Of a DNA stretch of 64,000 bases, positions 46,652 to 54,908 are shown piece after piece. Origin of the DNA: Hymenobacter baengnokdamensis (lineage in GTDB: Bacteria > Bacteroidota > Bacteroidia > Cytophagales > Hymenobacteraceae); assembly GCF_008728635.1 (NCBI RefSeq), contig NZ_CP044285.1, positions 2,790,001 through 2,854,000 of the forward strand, given 5' to 3'. Within the stretch, counting starts at the first letter, position 1, and every line of letters begins with the position of its first letter. The notes beneath the pieces are model-generated. The model made no database searches and was not told the DNA's origin. It saw nothing but the letters and a program-made list of their open reading frames with translations. The position numbers and the translations under genes are program-made.

Positions 46652-47605
46652 AGCAAGCTGCTCCGCCACATTCACCAGGCGGTAGCGCACGGCGGTTTTC
46701 TTGGGCCGAATATCCAGGCCGACATGGTGGGCGTAGGCTTTGGTGAAGGCCGCGCCGTAGTAGAAAATCATGGCCGAGTAAAACACAAACAGCAATACCA
46801 GCACCGAGCTGGCGGCCGGGCCGTAGATGGGGCCGAGGTCGCGCCCCACCAGCAGCCGGCCCAGCACCCGCTCGCCCAGCTCGATAAGCACGGCCGTGAG
46901 CAGGGCGCCGCGCCGTACGGCCGGCCACGGTACTTTGGCCGCGCTCAGGGTGCGGAACACGAAGCCACACCACGCCGCCAGGATGAGCAGACTCACCACC
47001 AGATTCAGCACCCAGAGCACGTAAAAGGCAAACGTAGGGTCGAAGTCGGATACAAAATCGGCGAAGATGGCCAGCGCCGCATCGGCCGAAAAAGCCAGTA
47101 TCGACAGCGCCGCCGTGGCCAGCAGCACGCCCGCCGAGCGCACCCGCTCGCGCAGAGCCACCGATACCTGACTGAGCTGCCGCCGTGGCCGCACGTGCCA
47201 GAGCTGGTTGAGCGAGTGCTGGATAATGGTAAAGAGCGTAGTGGCAATAAAAACCAAAAACGCAAAGCCCAGCCAGCTAATAACCCGGTTGCGGCTGGCG
47301 TGCGCCACGTTGTGCACGGTCTGGCCCACGAGGCCGGTGGCGGTGCTGCCAATCAGCTCGCCCAGCTTGGTAAGCAGCAGTACGCGGGCACCGTGCGCCG
47401 AGTACACCGAGCCCAGCAGCTGCACCAGAATGATGAGAATGGGCGGCAGCGCAAACGACGTAAAGAAGGCCGTGGCCGCGCCGAGCCGCAGCGGGTCGTT
47501 GGCAGCCAGCTCGCGGGCGGCGCGGCGCAGGAGCAGCCATAGCTCCAGCCACCACGGAAAATGGCGGTGCGACGGAGCGCCAGGTAAAGTTGAGGTCTTG
47601 GGCAT
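46646..47605 (-). CDS. YihY/BrkB-family inner membrane protein
   Basis: 319 residues with about six membrane helices. Family marks are LRLGAATAFFTSFALPPILI near the first helix, FLVFIATTLFTIIQHSLNQLW in two pieces, and VLIELGERVLGRLL with GAAFTKAYAHHVG near the end. It was once called RNase BN; the present view is an envelope protein of unknown function. It ends inside a repeat and is divergent from the DUF2062 gene. Confidence 0.88.
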   Translation of the reverse strand: MPKTSTLPGAPSHRHFPWWLELWLLLRRAARELAANDPLRLGAATAFFTSFALPPILIILVQLLGSVYSAHGARVLLLTKLGELIGSTATGLVGQTVHNVAHASRNRVISWLGFAFLVFIATTLFTIIQHSLNQLWHVRPRRQLSQVSVALRERVRSAGVLLATAALSILAFSADAALAIFADFVSDFDPTFAFYVLWVLNLVVSLLILAAWCGFVFRTLSAAKVPWPAVRRGALLTAVLIELGERVLGRLLVGRDLGPIYGPAASSVLVLLFVFYSAMIFYYGAAFTKAYAHHVGLDIRPKKTAVRYRLVNVAEQLAG

Positions 47606-47731
47606 GAGATACTTACTGCTGGTCCGACAACATTTTGCGCCAGACTCGGTACAAAGGGCGGCTGTCGGGAAAGCACGGCTGCCCGCCGGGCAGGCGCGCT
47701 ACTAAACACGTATTCCCTGGGCTAGTTACGC

Positions 47732-48289
47732 ATGACAATTACTTCCATCTCCGCCACCGGGGTGCGGGCCCTGCCCGAGCCCCCGCCCCGCACCTGGATT
47801 CAGCGCCGCCTGATTGACCCCTTCATGAGCTTGCTCAAGGCCGGCCTCAAGCCCAGCAGCCTGGCCCTTACGGCCGGCCTGGGCGTGGCTTTCGGGCTGG
47901 CACCCACCTTTGGCATCACCACGCTCGTGAGCACGGCCGTAGCCCTGAAGCTGCGACTCAACGTGGCGGCTATGCAGCTGGTATGCCACCTGCTAAGCCC
48001 GGTGCAGATTCTTATTCTGCTGCCTTTTCTGCGCTGGGGCGCTACGCTGCTCGGGCACGGCCACGAGGTAGCTCACCTCAGCATGGCCCAGATTAAAATG
48101 ATGGTAAAGGTGAATGGCTGGAGCCACGTACTGCACCTGCTCTGGCGGGCCGAGCTGGGGGCCCTCATGATTTGGCTTGTGGCCGCCATTCCGGTAGTGC
48201 TGGCGCTCTATGTGGGGCTGCAGCCGCTGTTCAGGAGGTTTTTGAAGCGCCAGGAGGCCGCCGAGGAGCAGGCCACCTTAGTAGTGTAG
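47732..48289 (+). CDS. DUF2062 membrane protein
   Basis: 185 residues with about three membrane helices. The DUF2062 pattern is seen in GLGVAFGLAPTFGITTLVST, LNVAAMQLVCHLLSPVQIL and the end helix LVAAIPVVLALYVGLQ. Members are inner-membrane proteins of unknown function, sometimes near lipid or glycosyltransferase genes. Start ATG 47732. A strong terminator follows. Confidence 0.85.
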   Translation: MTITSISATGVRALPEPPPRTWIQRRLIDPFMSLLKAGLKPSSLALTAGLGVAFGLAPTFGITTLVSTAVALKLRLNVAAMQLVCHLLSPVQILILLPFLRWGATLLGHGHEVAHLSMAQIKMMVKVNGWSHVLHLLWRAELGALMIWLVAAIPVVLALYVGLQPLFRRFLKRQEAAEEQATLVV

Positions 48290-48311
48290 CCGGGCCGGTG
48301 CCCTGGAAAAT

Positions 48312-48358
48312 AAACCAAGAAGGTCAGGCTGCCCCAGGCAGCCTGACCTTCTTGGTTT
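48312..48358. terminator. Strong hairpin between DUF2062 and sseB genes
   Basis: Arms of 21 bases (48312-48332 and 48338-48358) pair perfectly around CCCAG, with AAA at one end and TTT at the other. It serves both convergent genes. Confidence 0.9.
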
Positions 48359-48376
48359 AGAAAACCGGTTGCGGGC

Positions 48377-49315
48377 TTATGCCACGTACAGGGGCTGCAC
48401 TTCGGGCTGGCGGAAATACGGATTTACCCCTTCGTCCGAGGTCAGGTCGAGTAGCATCAAATCGACGTGCTGGAAGCTGCCCGTGCGGCCTTCGAGCGCC
48501 GGGCCCAGCTGCTGCATAAACTCGGGGTCGTGGCTGATGGTATCGAAGCCCAGCAGCAGGCGCGGGGGCTGGCTGGGATCGCCGGCCAGCTGCATCTGGG
48601 CCACGTAAATGGCCCGGATGTCGGCATTGCCAGCTCCAAACTCGGTCAGTGACCCGGCCAGGCCTTCGGGCAGCTCGGGGGCGCTGAGCACTACCTGCGC
48701 ATCGGCGGGCAGGCCCCCGCCCTGGGTGAGCTGGCCCGACAGCAGGGCCTGAATCTCGGCGGCGGGCAGCAGCTTGCCGGCGGGCGAGAAAGGATTCAGC
48801 ACACAGTCCTGCCCCTGAGTCATGCCAAAAAAGGCCTGGCCCGGAATCGCTACCCAGGCAATGGCGCTGGCGTCCATGTTGCCATCGCTGAGCCGGGCCT
48901 CGGAAGTGAAGATGGGCAGGCGGCCATCCTGCAGCACCTGCAGCTGAATCTGCTGGCCTTCGGTCAGCTGCACTTCGCCGGTGCCGATAGTCTCGTCGGG
49001 GGCCAGCACCATCAGAATATTTTCCTGAAGCAGCGCCTGGTAAAATGCCGGGCGGGCATTCTCATCAACCGGAGCCAGCAGCAGCAGGTGTTCGAGCACA
49101 TTTTGCGGCTCAAACGGGAATTCGGGCGCGGGGGGCGGGGCCGGCGTACCCGACAGGGGCGGCATCACCGGGGCGGGCTCAACCGGGGCTACGTACTTGG
49201 AGCCCTGGTAGCGCGGGCCGGTCTTGGCAGCCGCCCCTGCCTCGCTGCCGGCGGGGGCCGAAGGGGTGGCCGCGGCCGATTCAGGTTTGTTTTTTAGAAA
49301 GTCAAAGAGACCCAT
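48377..49315 (-). CDS. sseB: SseB-family protein (enhanced serine sensitivity)
   Basis: 312 residues. A short N-terminal helix (GLFDFLKNKPE) and a Pro/Ala-rich linker (about 12-65) are followed by the SseB N-domain (NVLEHLLLLAPVDENARPAF, PIFTSEARLSD) and C-domain (DIRAIYVAQMQLAGDPSQPP, LLGFDTISHDPEFMQQLGP). SseB links to serine metabolism and rhodanese regulation in E. coli; the mechanism is unclear. It is a single gene. Confidence 0.85.
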   Translation of the reverse strand: MGLFDFLKNKPESAAATPSAPAGSEAGAAAKTGPRYQGSKYVAPVEPAPVMPPLSGTPAPPPAPEFPFEPQNVLEHLLLLAPVDENARPAFYQALLQENILMVLAPDETIGTGEVQLTEGQQIQLQVLQDGRLPIFTSEARLSDGNMDASAIAWVAIPGQAFFGMTQGQDCVLNPFSPAGKLLPAAEIQALLSGQLTQGGGLPADAQVVLSAPELPEGLAGSLTEFGAGNADIRAIYVAQMQLAGDPSQPPRLLLGFDTISHDPEFMQQLGPALEGRTGSFQHVDLMLLDLTSDEGVNPYFRQPEVQPLYVA

Positions 49316-49450
49316 GAGGAAATAAGAATTAGTTGCTCGTTGTCCGTTGGTAGGTAGTAGGGGCCGATTGCCAGTAGCGGGTGCCGGGTAAACCAGCCCC
49401 GGCAGCTCACAAGGGGCAATTCAGCAGGCAAAGCCTGAAACAAAGGTAAT

Positions 49451-49882
49451 CTAGCGCTCGCCACAGGCGTGCAGCTCGGTCTCGGTGCCCGCAATGGTGC
49501 GGGCCCCGGCGGGGCCGGGGTGGTTGCCCCAATGCGTTTCGATATAGTTCAGCAGGTTGGTAATCTGGGCCGGCGAGAGCTTGCGGTGGGTGGTCGTATC
49601 CTGCACGCCCAGCATCAGCTGGTTGTAGGCCACGCCGTTTACCACGATGGGCCCCTTTAAGCCCTGGCGCACAATGCAGGCCAGCTGCCCGGGGTGCCGG
49701 GCCAGGTAGTCGGAGCCCGCCAGCGGCGGCACCAGCTGCCCGATGCCCTCGCCCTGCTCGCCGTGGCAGCTGGCACAGTGCTGCCCGTATAGGCGCTCGC
49801 CCTGGTGCCCCTTGTTGGTGAAGCAGCCGGGCAGTGCCAGCAGACCAAGCAGCAGAAAAGGGGTAAGGGTAGCGAAAGACAT
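49451..49882 (-). CDS. Monohaem c-type cytochrome lipoprotein
   Basis: 143 residues. A lipobox ALPGC near residue 20 anchors it in a membrane. The haem motif CASCH is followed by GEQGEGIGQLVPPLAGSDY; the distal Met is probably in QLMLGVQ. It carries electrons in the periplasm. It is downstream of the SCO-type gene on the same strand (113-base gap), so it may be an electron carrier tied to copper oxidase assembly or to a nitrite/nitrous oxide branch. The partner oxidase is not in the window. Confidence 0.88.
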   Translation of the reverse strand: MSFATLTPFLLLGLLALPGCFTNKGHQGERLYGQHCASCHGEQGEGIGQLVPPLAGSDYLARHPGQLACIVRQGLKGPIVVNGVAYNQLMLGVQDTTTHRKLSPAQITNLLNYIETHWGNHPGPAGARTIAGTETELHACGER

Positions 49883-49995
49883 AAAGCGGTTGGTCGTTGT
49901 TAGTTATTCGTGGTCTGCCATGCCTACACGTTTGACTAACAGCGGGAAACGGCAGCCCGGCAATAATTTGTAATACATAGTAAAAATCAAATATA

Positions 49996-50688
49996 TTACA
50001 AAGCTGCCGTGCTGCGTCGGGCCTTTACTTCGGCCAGCAGCACGGGCAGCTCTTCGAGCAGCTTGGTGGTTTCCTGAGGGTTAAGGCCATCGTAGAGGCC
50101 CCGCACGTGGCCCTGGTCGTCGACGAGAGCGAAGGTGCCGGCGTGGGCAATGCCGCCGGGCGCCTGGGCATCGGGCATGGCCCCGGTGAAGTACGCTTTG
50201 GCCAGAGCGTAGGCGGTATCGCGGCTGGCCCGCACAAAGCGCCAGGTGCTGGTAGGTGTGGCCACGCCCAGGCGGCGGGCATAGTCGCGCAGCACGGGCA
50301 GGCTATCGTGCTCGGGGTCGATGGTGTGCGACACGAACACTACATTCGGGTTAGCGGCGTACTGCTTATATACTTTCAGCAGCTCGCTCTGCATTTTGGG
50401 GCAGATGCCGGGGCAGGTGGCGAAGAAAAAATCGGTAATGTAGACCTTGCCCGCCAGGGTTTGATTGGTCACCAGCCGGCCGTCCTGGTCGTGCAGGCGA
50501 AAGGCCGGCACCGTGGCGTGTACCGTTACGGAGTCGTGGCCGGGCACGGCCTGCCGCTCCGAATTGCCGATGTAGGGCAAGGTACTCGTGCTGGCAGCCT
50601 GAGAATCGGCACCAAAGCTAGCGGTATCATCAGCGCCGCAGCTGGCCAGCGCCAGCAGCGTTGCCAGAGGCAGAAATTTCAACAACAT
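49996..50688 (-). CDS. SCO1/SenC copper chaperone lipoprotein
   Basis: 230 residues with lipobox LASC (about residue 18). The thioredoxin-like SCO domain has the copper motif CPGICPKMQ (Cys-x3-Cys) and the ligand His in VSHTIDPEHDS. It delivers copper to the CuA site of cytochrome oxidase or controls thiol state. It lies between a lipoprotein gene and the cytochrome c gene, all on the minus strand. Confidence 0.93.
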   Translation of the reverse strand: MLLKFLPLATLLALASCGADDTASFGADSQAASTSTLPYIGNSERQAVPGHDSVTVHATVPAFRLHDQDGRLVTNQTLAGKVYITDFFFATCPGICPKMQSELLKVYKQYAANPNVVFVSHTIDPEHDSLPVLRDYARRLGVATPTSTWRFVRASRDTAYALAKAYFTGAMPDAQAPGGIAHAGTFALVDDQGHVRGLYDGLNPQETTKLLEELPVLLAEVKARRSTAAL

Positions 50689-50772
50689 ATAAACTACAAT
50701 AAAATAACAGTGCTACCGGGCCGGCGGCCCAGCTTGGTAAACCCCGGCGGGCAGCGGCGGGTTCGCCCGGCG

Positions 50773-51243
50773 CTACCTGGCCACAGGAGCCGGCTTGGCG
50801 GCGGGCACCACGGGCGCGGTGGCCCGGTGCAGCGTGGCCTGGGCCGAATCGAGGGCCGTGCGCAGCTGCTGCTCAATGCTCGTAAGCTGCTTGCGCTGGT
50901 CTTGCAGATAAGCCAGGCGCTGGGGTGCCGGCGCGGTGCTGTCGGGGGCCTGGTAGGTGTGCATCCAGGTCATCATGGCGTGGTCGGCGGCCTGCATCTT
51001 GCTGATGACCGGCGCGTTGGCCGGTACTTTGGCCGCCAGCAGCTGGGCTTTGAGGGCAAAAAGCTGTTCGGTCTGGCTCATGGCCTGCTCGTGGTGAGCC
51101 ATCAGGCTGTCTTCGAGGGCGCGGGCCTGTTGGGCGGGCGCGGCGGCTTCGGTCGTAGTAGCCGTCTTGTTTCCACAGCCCGGCAGCCCCAGGCTCAGCA
51201 ATCCGAGCGCCGCACCCAGCGGCAAAAGCAGCAGTTTTTTCAT
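50773..51243 (-). CDS. Helical lipoprotein of the SCO/cytochrome cluster
   Basis: 156 residues from ATG 51243 (KKLLLLPLGAALGLLSLG, lipobox LPGC). The mature part is helical with heptad-like stretches (LEDSLMAHHEQAMSQTEQLF, LAYLQDQRKQLTSIEQQL). It has many His and Met (MAHHEQAM, AADHAMMTWMHTY), which could bind copper. No named domain; such proteins are sometimes labelled viral A-type inclusion protein. It is first in the run to SCO and cytochrome c, 84 bases upstream. Confidence 0.75.
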   Translation of the reverse strand: MKKLLLLPLGAALGLLSLGLPGCGNKTATTTEAAAPAQQARALEDSLMAHHEQAMSQTEQLFALKAQLLAAKVPANAPVISKMQAADHAMMTWMHTYQAPDSTAPAPQRLAYLQDQRKQLTSIEQQLRTALDSAQATLHRATAPVVPAAKPAPVAR

Positions 51244-51428
51244 GCCGCAAAGGTACGGCCGCATCCGGCGGCGGCTTCGGGGGGCGTAGGCGCCGCCAGG
51301 TTCTGCGCAGGTAAGCGCCCCGCAGCTAAATCAAAAAAAGACTTTGCGAGTTACTAGCTGACGTTACGCCGCGGAGTCGCCCCTCCGCGAAAACCCCAAT
51401 TACTAGCCTGTTCTTTCCCCTTTTTCCT

Positions 51429-52427
51429 ATGCAAACCCGCCAACTGGGCCGTTCCGGCCTCACCGTTTCTGCGCTCGGCCTCGGCTGCATGGGCATGTCC
51501 GATTTCTACGGCCAGCCCGACGATGCCGAAAGCCTGCGCACCCTGGCCCGCGCCCTGGAGCTCGAAGTTAACTTCTTCGATACCTCCGACATGTACGGTC
51601 CCTTCACCAACGAGGAGCTGCTGGGCCGCTTCTTCAAAGAAGACAAAACGCGCCGCCAGCGCGTGGTGCTCGCCACTAAGTTTGGTATCGTGCGCGACCC
51701 CAACGACCCCAGCCGGCGCGGCATAAGCGGGCGCCCTGAGTACGTGCGGCAGGCCTGTGAGGGCAGCCTCCAGCGCCTCGGCACCGACCACATCGACCTG
51801 TATTATCAGCACCGTGTAGACCCCACCGTACCCATTGAGGAAACAGTAGGGGCCATGAGCCGGCTCGTGGAAGAAGGGAAAGTGCGCTTTCTGGGCTTGA
51901 GCGAGGCCGGTGCCGACACTATCCGGCGGGCCCACGCCACGCACCCCATCTCGGCGCTGCAAACCGAGTACAGCCTGTGGAGCCGCGACGTGGAGCAGGA
52001 GATTCTGCCCACGCTGCGCGAGCTGCATATAGGGTTAGTGCCCTATTCGCCACTGGGTCGGGGGTTCCTGACCGGCGAAATTCAGCGCTTCGAAGACTTT
52101 GCGCCCGATGACTACCGCCGCCACTCGCCCCGCTTTCAGGGGGAGAACTTCGCCAAAAACCTGCGCCTGGTAAGCCACCTGCGCGAGCTGGCGCAGCAGA
52201 AAGGCGTAACGGCCAGTCAACTGGCGCTGGCCTGGGTGCTGGCCCAGGGCGACGACCTGGCGCCCATTCCCGGCACCAAGCGTGTGAAATACCTCGAAGA
52301 AAACGTGGGCGCGCTTACCGTGACGCTGAGCCCCGACGAGCTGCGCCACCTCGATGAGCTGCTGCCGCCCGGTGCCGCCGCCGGCACCCGCTACCCCGAA
52401 GCCATGATGGCCATGGTAGGCCGGTAG
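51429..52427 (+). CDS. Aldo/keto reductase
   Basis: 332 residues with a TIM barrel. The family pattern is [31 protein letters not shown] (catalytic Asp and Tyr), VLATKFGIV (Lys) and [10 protein letters not shown] (His). The cofactor end has [18 protein letters not shown]. It reduces aldehydes or ketones with NADPH; the AKR13-type layout is common for detoxifying enzymes. It is a single gene with a terminator and a repeat after it. Confidence 0.93.
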   Translation: MQTRQLGRSGLTVSALGLGCMGMSDFYGQPDDAESLRTLARALELEVNFFDTSDMYGPFTNEELLGRFFKEDKTRRQRVVLATKFGIVRDPNDPSRRGISGRPEYVRQACEGSLQRLGTDHIDLYYQHRVDPTVPIEETVGAMSRLVEEGKVRFLGLSEAGADTIRRAHATHPISALQTEYSLWSRDVEQEILPTLRELHIGLVPYSPLGRGFLTGEIQRFEDFAPDDYRRHSPRFQGENFAKNLRLVSHLRELAQQKGVTASQLALAWVLAQGDDLAPIPGTKRVKYLEENVGALTVTLSPDELRHLDELLPPGAAAGTRYPEAMMAMVGR

Positions 52428-52430
52428 TTT

Positions 52431-52629
52431 GTCCGAGCCGCGGATTTATCGGATTTTGGTGACGATTACCGATTGGCTCTTTCTCACCGCCACCTTCGAA
52501 AGGCCGCCCACTTGGGCGGCCTTTTGTCATCAAAATCCGAGTAATCCGACAAATCCGCGGTTCAGACAACCCTAATCATTCACAAAATCCGACGAATCCG
52601 AGTAATCCGATAAATCCGCGGTTCAGACA
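52431..52629. repeat. CGGATT-word repeat: two direct copies and one inverted
   Basis: 35 bases at 52534-52568 recur at 52595-52629 with one difference. An inverted relative lies at 52431-52463. The unit is made of AATCCG words ending CCGCGGTTCAGAC. The inverted and first direct copy flank the aldo/keto reductase terminator. Confidence 0.85.
52499..52524 (+). terminator. Terminator after aldo/keto reductase
   Basis: AAAGGCCGCCC and GGGCGGCCTTT pair perfectly around ACTT, followed by T. It is nested inside the CGGATT-word repeat. Confidence 0.85.
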
Positions 52630-52642
52630 TACCTTGCGCTCT

Positions 52643-53413
52643 ATGCGCTACCCCGTTGAGCTGGCCTGGGGCAACTTCCATCTGCCTGTGCACCTGCTGT
52701 GCGAGGTGCTGGCCTACTCACTGGGCTACCGCTTCTATACCATCCTGCGCGCCCGCACGGCCGACCGCATCAGCGACCACGGCCGGCAATGGATATTTGT
52801 GGGCGCGGCCACCGGCGCCCTGCTCGGCTCGCGTCTGCTGGGCCTGCTTGAGCACCCAGCGCTGCTGTTGCACCCGCCCGGCGGCTGGCTCTATTACACC
52901 ACCAACAAAACCATCGTGGGCGGCTTTCTGGGCGGGCTGGTGGGGGTGGAGCTGACCAAAAAGCGCCTCGGCATCCGGGCCAGCAGCGGCGACCTTATGG
53001 TATTTCCGCTGGCGCTGGGGCTGGCCATCGGGCGGCTCGGCTGCCACTTCAGCGGCCTTGAAGACGGCACCTTCGGCACTGCCACCCGCCTGCCCTGGGG
53101 AATAGATTTTGGCGATGGTATCCGGCGGCACCCCACCAATCTATATGAAATCACGTTTCTGGCGCTGCTGGCGGGCCTGCTCTGGCTGCGGGAGCGCCGC
53201 CGGCCGCTGCCCGAGGGCCGGCGCTTCGAGCTATTTTTGAGCGCGTACCTGCTGTTTCGCTTATTAATAGAGTTTCTCAAGCCCACGGTGGCGCTGCCGG
53301 GCCTGGGCCTCACGGCGATACAGTGGGCTTGCGTAGCGGGGCTGGGATACTATGTTTGGGGGTGGTGGCGGCAGGGCACTCGTGAGGCAAGTGCCGCGTT
53401 GGAAGTACATTAG
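52643..53413 (+). CDS. Prolipoprotein diacylglyceryl transferase family protein
   Basis: 256 residues from ATG 52643, about seven membrane helices. The Lgt fingerprint is partly kept: GRLGCHFSGLEDGTFG and HPTNLYEITFLALLAGLLW. The usual Lgt start with the HG motif near helix 2-3 is less clear. Lgt adds diacylglycerol to lipoprotein cysteines. The protein is short for Lgt, so it may be a paralogue with another lipid or glycan role rather than the essential enzyme. It precedes the AT-rich toxin-antitoxin islet. Confidence 0.75.
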   Translation: MRYPVELAWGNFHLPVHLLCEVLAYSLGYRFYTILRARTADRISDHGRQWIFVGAATGALLGSRLLGLLEHPALLLHPPGGWLYYTTNKTIVGGFLGGLVGVELTKKRLGIRASSGDLMVFPLALGLAIGRLGCHFSGLEDGTFGTATRLPWGIDFGDGIRRHPTNLYEITFLALLAGLLWLRERRRPLPEGRRFELFLSAYLLFRLLIEFLKPTVALPGLGLTAIQWACVAGLGYYVWGWWRQGTREASAALEVH

Positions 53414-53438
53414 GCCGTTTAATTTAGTGAGAAACGCT

Positions 53439-53684
53439 ATGCAACCGATTCCCGAAACTTCGCCCCGCTTCAGCAATCTGCAATTGGAGTTGCTACGACT
53501 TTATTCGCGCGACTTGCCCGAGGCAGACTTAGTAGAGATTAAGCATTTGCTAGCGCGGTATTTTGCCGAAAAGCTGACCCGTCGTGCCGACCAGTTTTGG
53601 GAAGAAAAAGGATGGACTGACGACACAATGGAAGAATTTCTACGCACCAAAATGCGTAGTAGTTCGCCGCCTCAGCCACAATAA
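53439..53684 (+). CDS. Antitoxin of a PIN toxin pair
   Basis: 81 residues from ATG 53439. The layout NLQLELLRLYSRDLPEADLV, KHLLARYFAEKLTRRADQFW and EEKGWTDDTMEEFLRTK matches a common small Bacteroidota antitoxin type found before PIN toxins. It ends three bases before the toxin start. It would bind and block the ribonuclease. The toxin is frameshifted here. Confidence 0.75.
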   Translation: MQPIPETSPRFSNLQLELLRLYSRDLPEADLVEIKHLLARYFAEKLTRRADQFWEEKGWTDDTMEEFLRTKMRSSSPPQPQ

Positions 53685-53687
53685 GCC

Positions 53688-54094
53688 ATGCTCAAGATTG
53701 TGCTGGATACCAATGTGCTGCTCGTTTCCATCTCGCCGCGCTCCCGTTATCGCTGGTTTTTGATGTCCTGCTGGATAAGCGTTTTACGCTGTGCGTAACT
53801 ACGGAAATTCTACTGGAATATGGTGAGATAATAGCCCGGCACATGGGCGACCAGTATTTCTATGATACGATGATGACGCTGGAAAATCTGGCGAATCTGG
53901 AGCGCGTTACGCCGCGCTTTCGCTTCAACGTGCTACGCGACCTCGACGACAATAAATTCGTGGATTGTGCCATTGCCGCCAACGCCGTGTGCATCGTCAG
54001 CCACGACCGCGACTTTCTGCCGTTGCGGGCAATTGAGTTTCCAAAGGTAGCGGTGGTGGATACGGTGGAGTTTCGGGGATTGCTATTTATATAA
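53688..54094 (+). pseudogene. PIN-family toxin, frameshifted
   Basis: ATG 53688 opens with LKIVLDTNVLLVSISPRSRY, the first PIN motif, then meets a stop after about 37 codons. One base is missing at 53754-53760 (GG before T5). The next frame continues the fold: TTEILLEYGEIIARHMG, LRDLDDNKFVDCAIAANAVC and IVSHDRDFLPL, so all later acidic residues are present. Reconstructed length is about 135 residues, of the PIN type often named putative toxin component. It follows its antitoxin by three bases. Confidence 0.85.
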
Positions 54095-54097
54095 CGT

Positions 54098-54881
54098 ATG
54101 AAACATCCTATCAAAATTGGTGAGCGAAGTTTCTCCTTTAAAAAGGACGCATTGCTCCACTACAAGAATACACTCAATTCTTATAAATTCGGCCAATCGT
54201 TGAGTAACAATGATTTTGAAGACTTAATGGCTCTGCTTAATTATGAGTATCAGCTTAGCCTGGCTCAAGTGCCGCATGTAGAAGAAGTTGACGAAATAGT
54301 ACAAGAATCTGAGAGCGACTCAGAAATGGCAGTCGTAAAAGATATAATTGTTTCCAAAGTTCAGTTTGATACGAAGTGTTTTGAGGTTTTCTATAGCGAC
54401 AATACAAGTTGTTACATTTCCTAATTTAATGATAATTAATAGGAAAAAATATACGCCAGAGTCATTGTTTAGTACTGCGTGTAGAAATTGCATCCAAAAG
54501 GAATTAATGCTTTTGAAGCAAGAATACTTTAAAAAATATTCTATTCAAGGTAAAGTCAAATGCCAAGAGACAAGTACACTTTCAAAGTGGGAGGATTTAG
54601 CAGTAGACCATAGGCAACCTAATACACTTTCAATAATAATAGACAGATTTAAAGAGGTAAAAAATATCGTATTAGATAATTTGGAGTATCGGACTACGAG
54701 AGACAATATGATTGTCTTCAAAGACCAGGAATTAGTGCAAAGTTTTATATCCTATCATCGTGATAAAGCTACTTTGCGTGTAGTGCGGAAGGATTGTAAC
54801 TCATCGCGTTCTGCTATGGGGCGTGTTAAGAAAAGTTCCAAAGATTTAGTAATCAATCAGGCACAACTTCCATTATTCTGA
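54098..54881 (+). pseudogene. DUF3223/HNH-like protein, frameshifted
   Basis: The first frame (54098-54424) has the DUF3223 domain: RSFSFKKDALLHYKNTLNSY and VSKVQFDTKCFEVFYSDN. It stops at 54422-54424. The rest lies one frame over and carries an HNH-like nuclease layout: ACRNCIQKEL, KVKCQETSTLSKWEDLAVDH, then RQPNTLSIIIDRF, and TLRVVRKDCNSSRSAMGR. One extra or two missing bases near 54415-54425 explain it. Reconstructed length about 260. It starts four bases after the PIN toxin. The DNA is strikingly AT-rich. Function unknown; a nucleic-acid cleaving role is inferred. Confidence 0.75.
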
Positions 54882-54908
54882 GTAGAAATAGCTCTTTCCT
54901 CTCTTCCC

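Noticed and set aside
52643..53413. Calling this gene lgt outright
   Set aside because: It is short and some Lgt positions are unclear, so only family membership is claimed.
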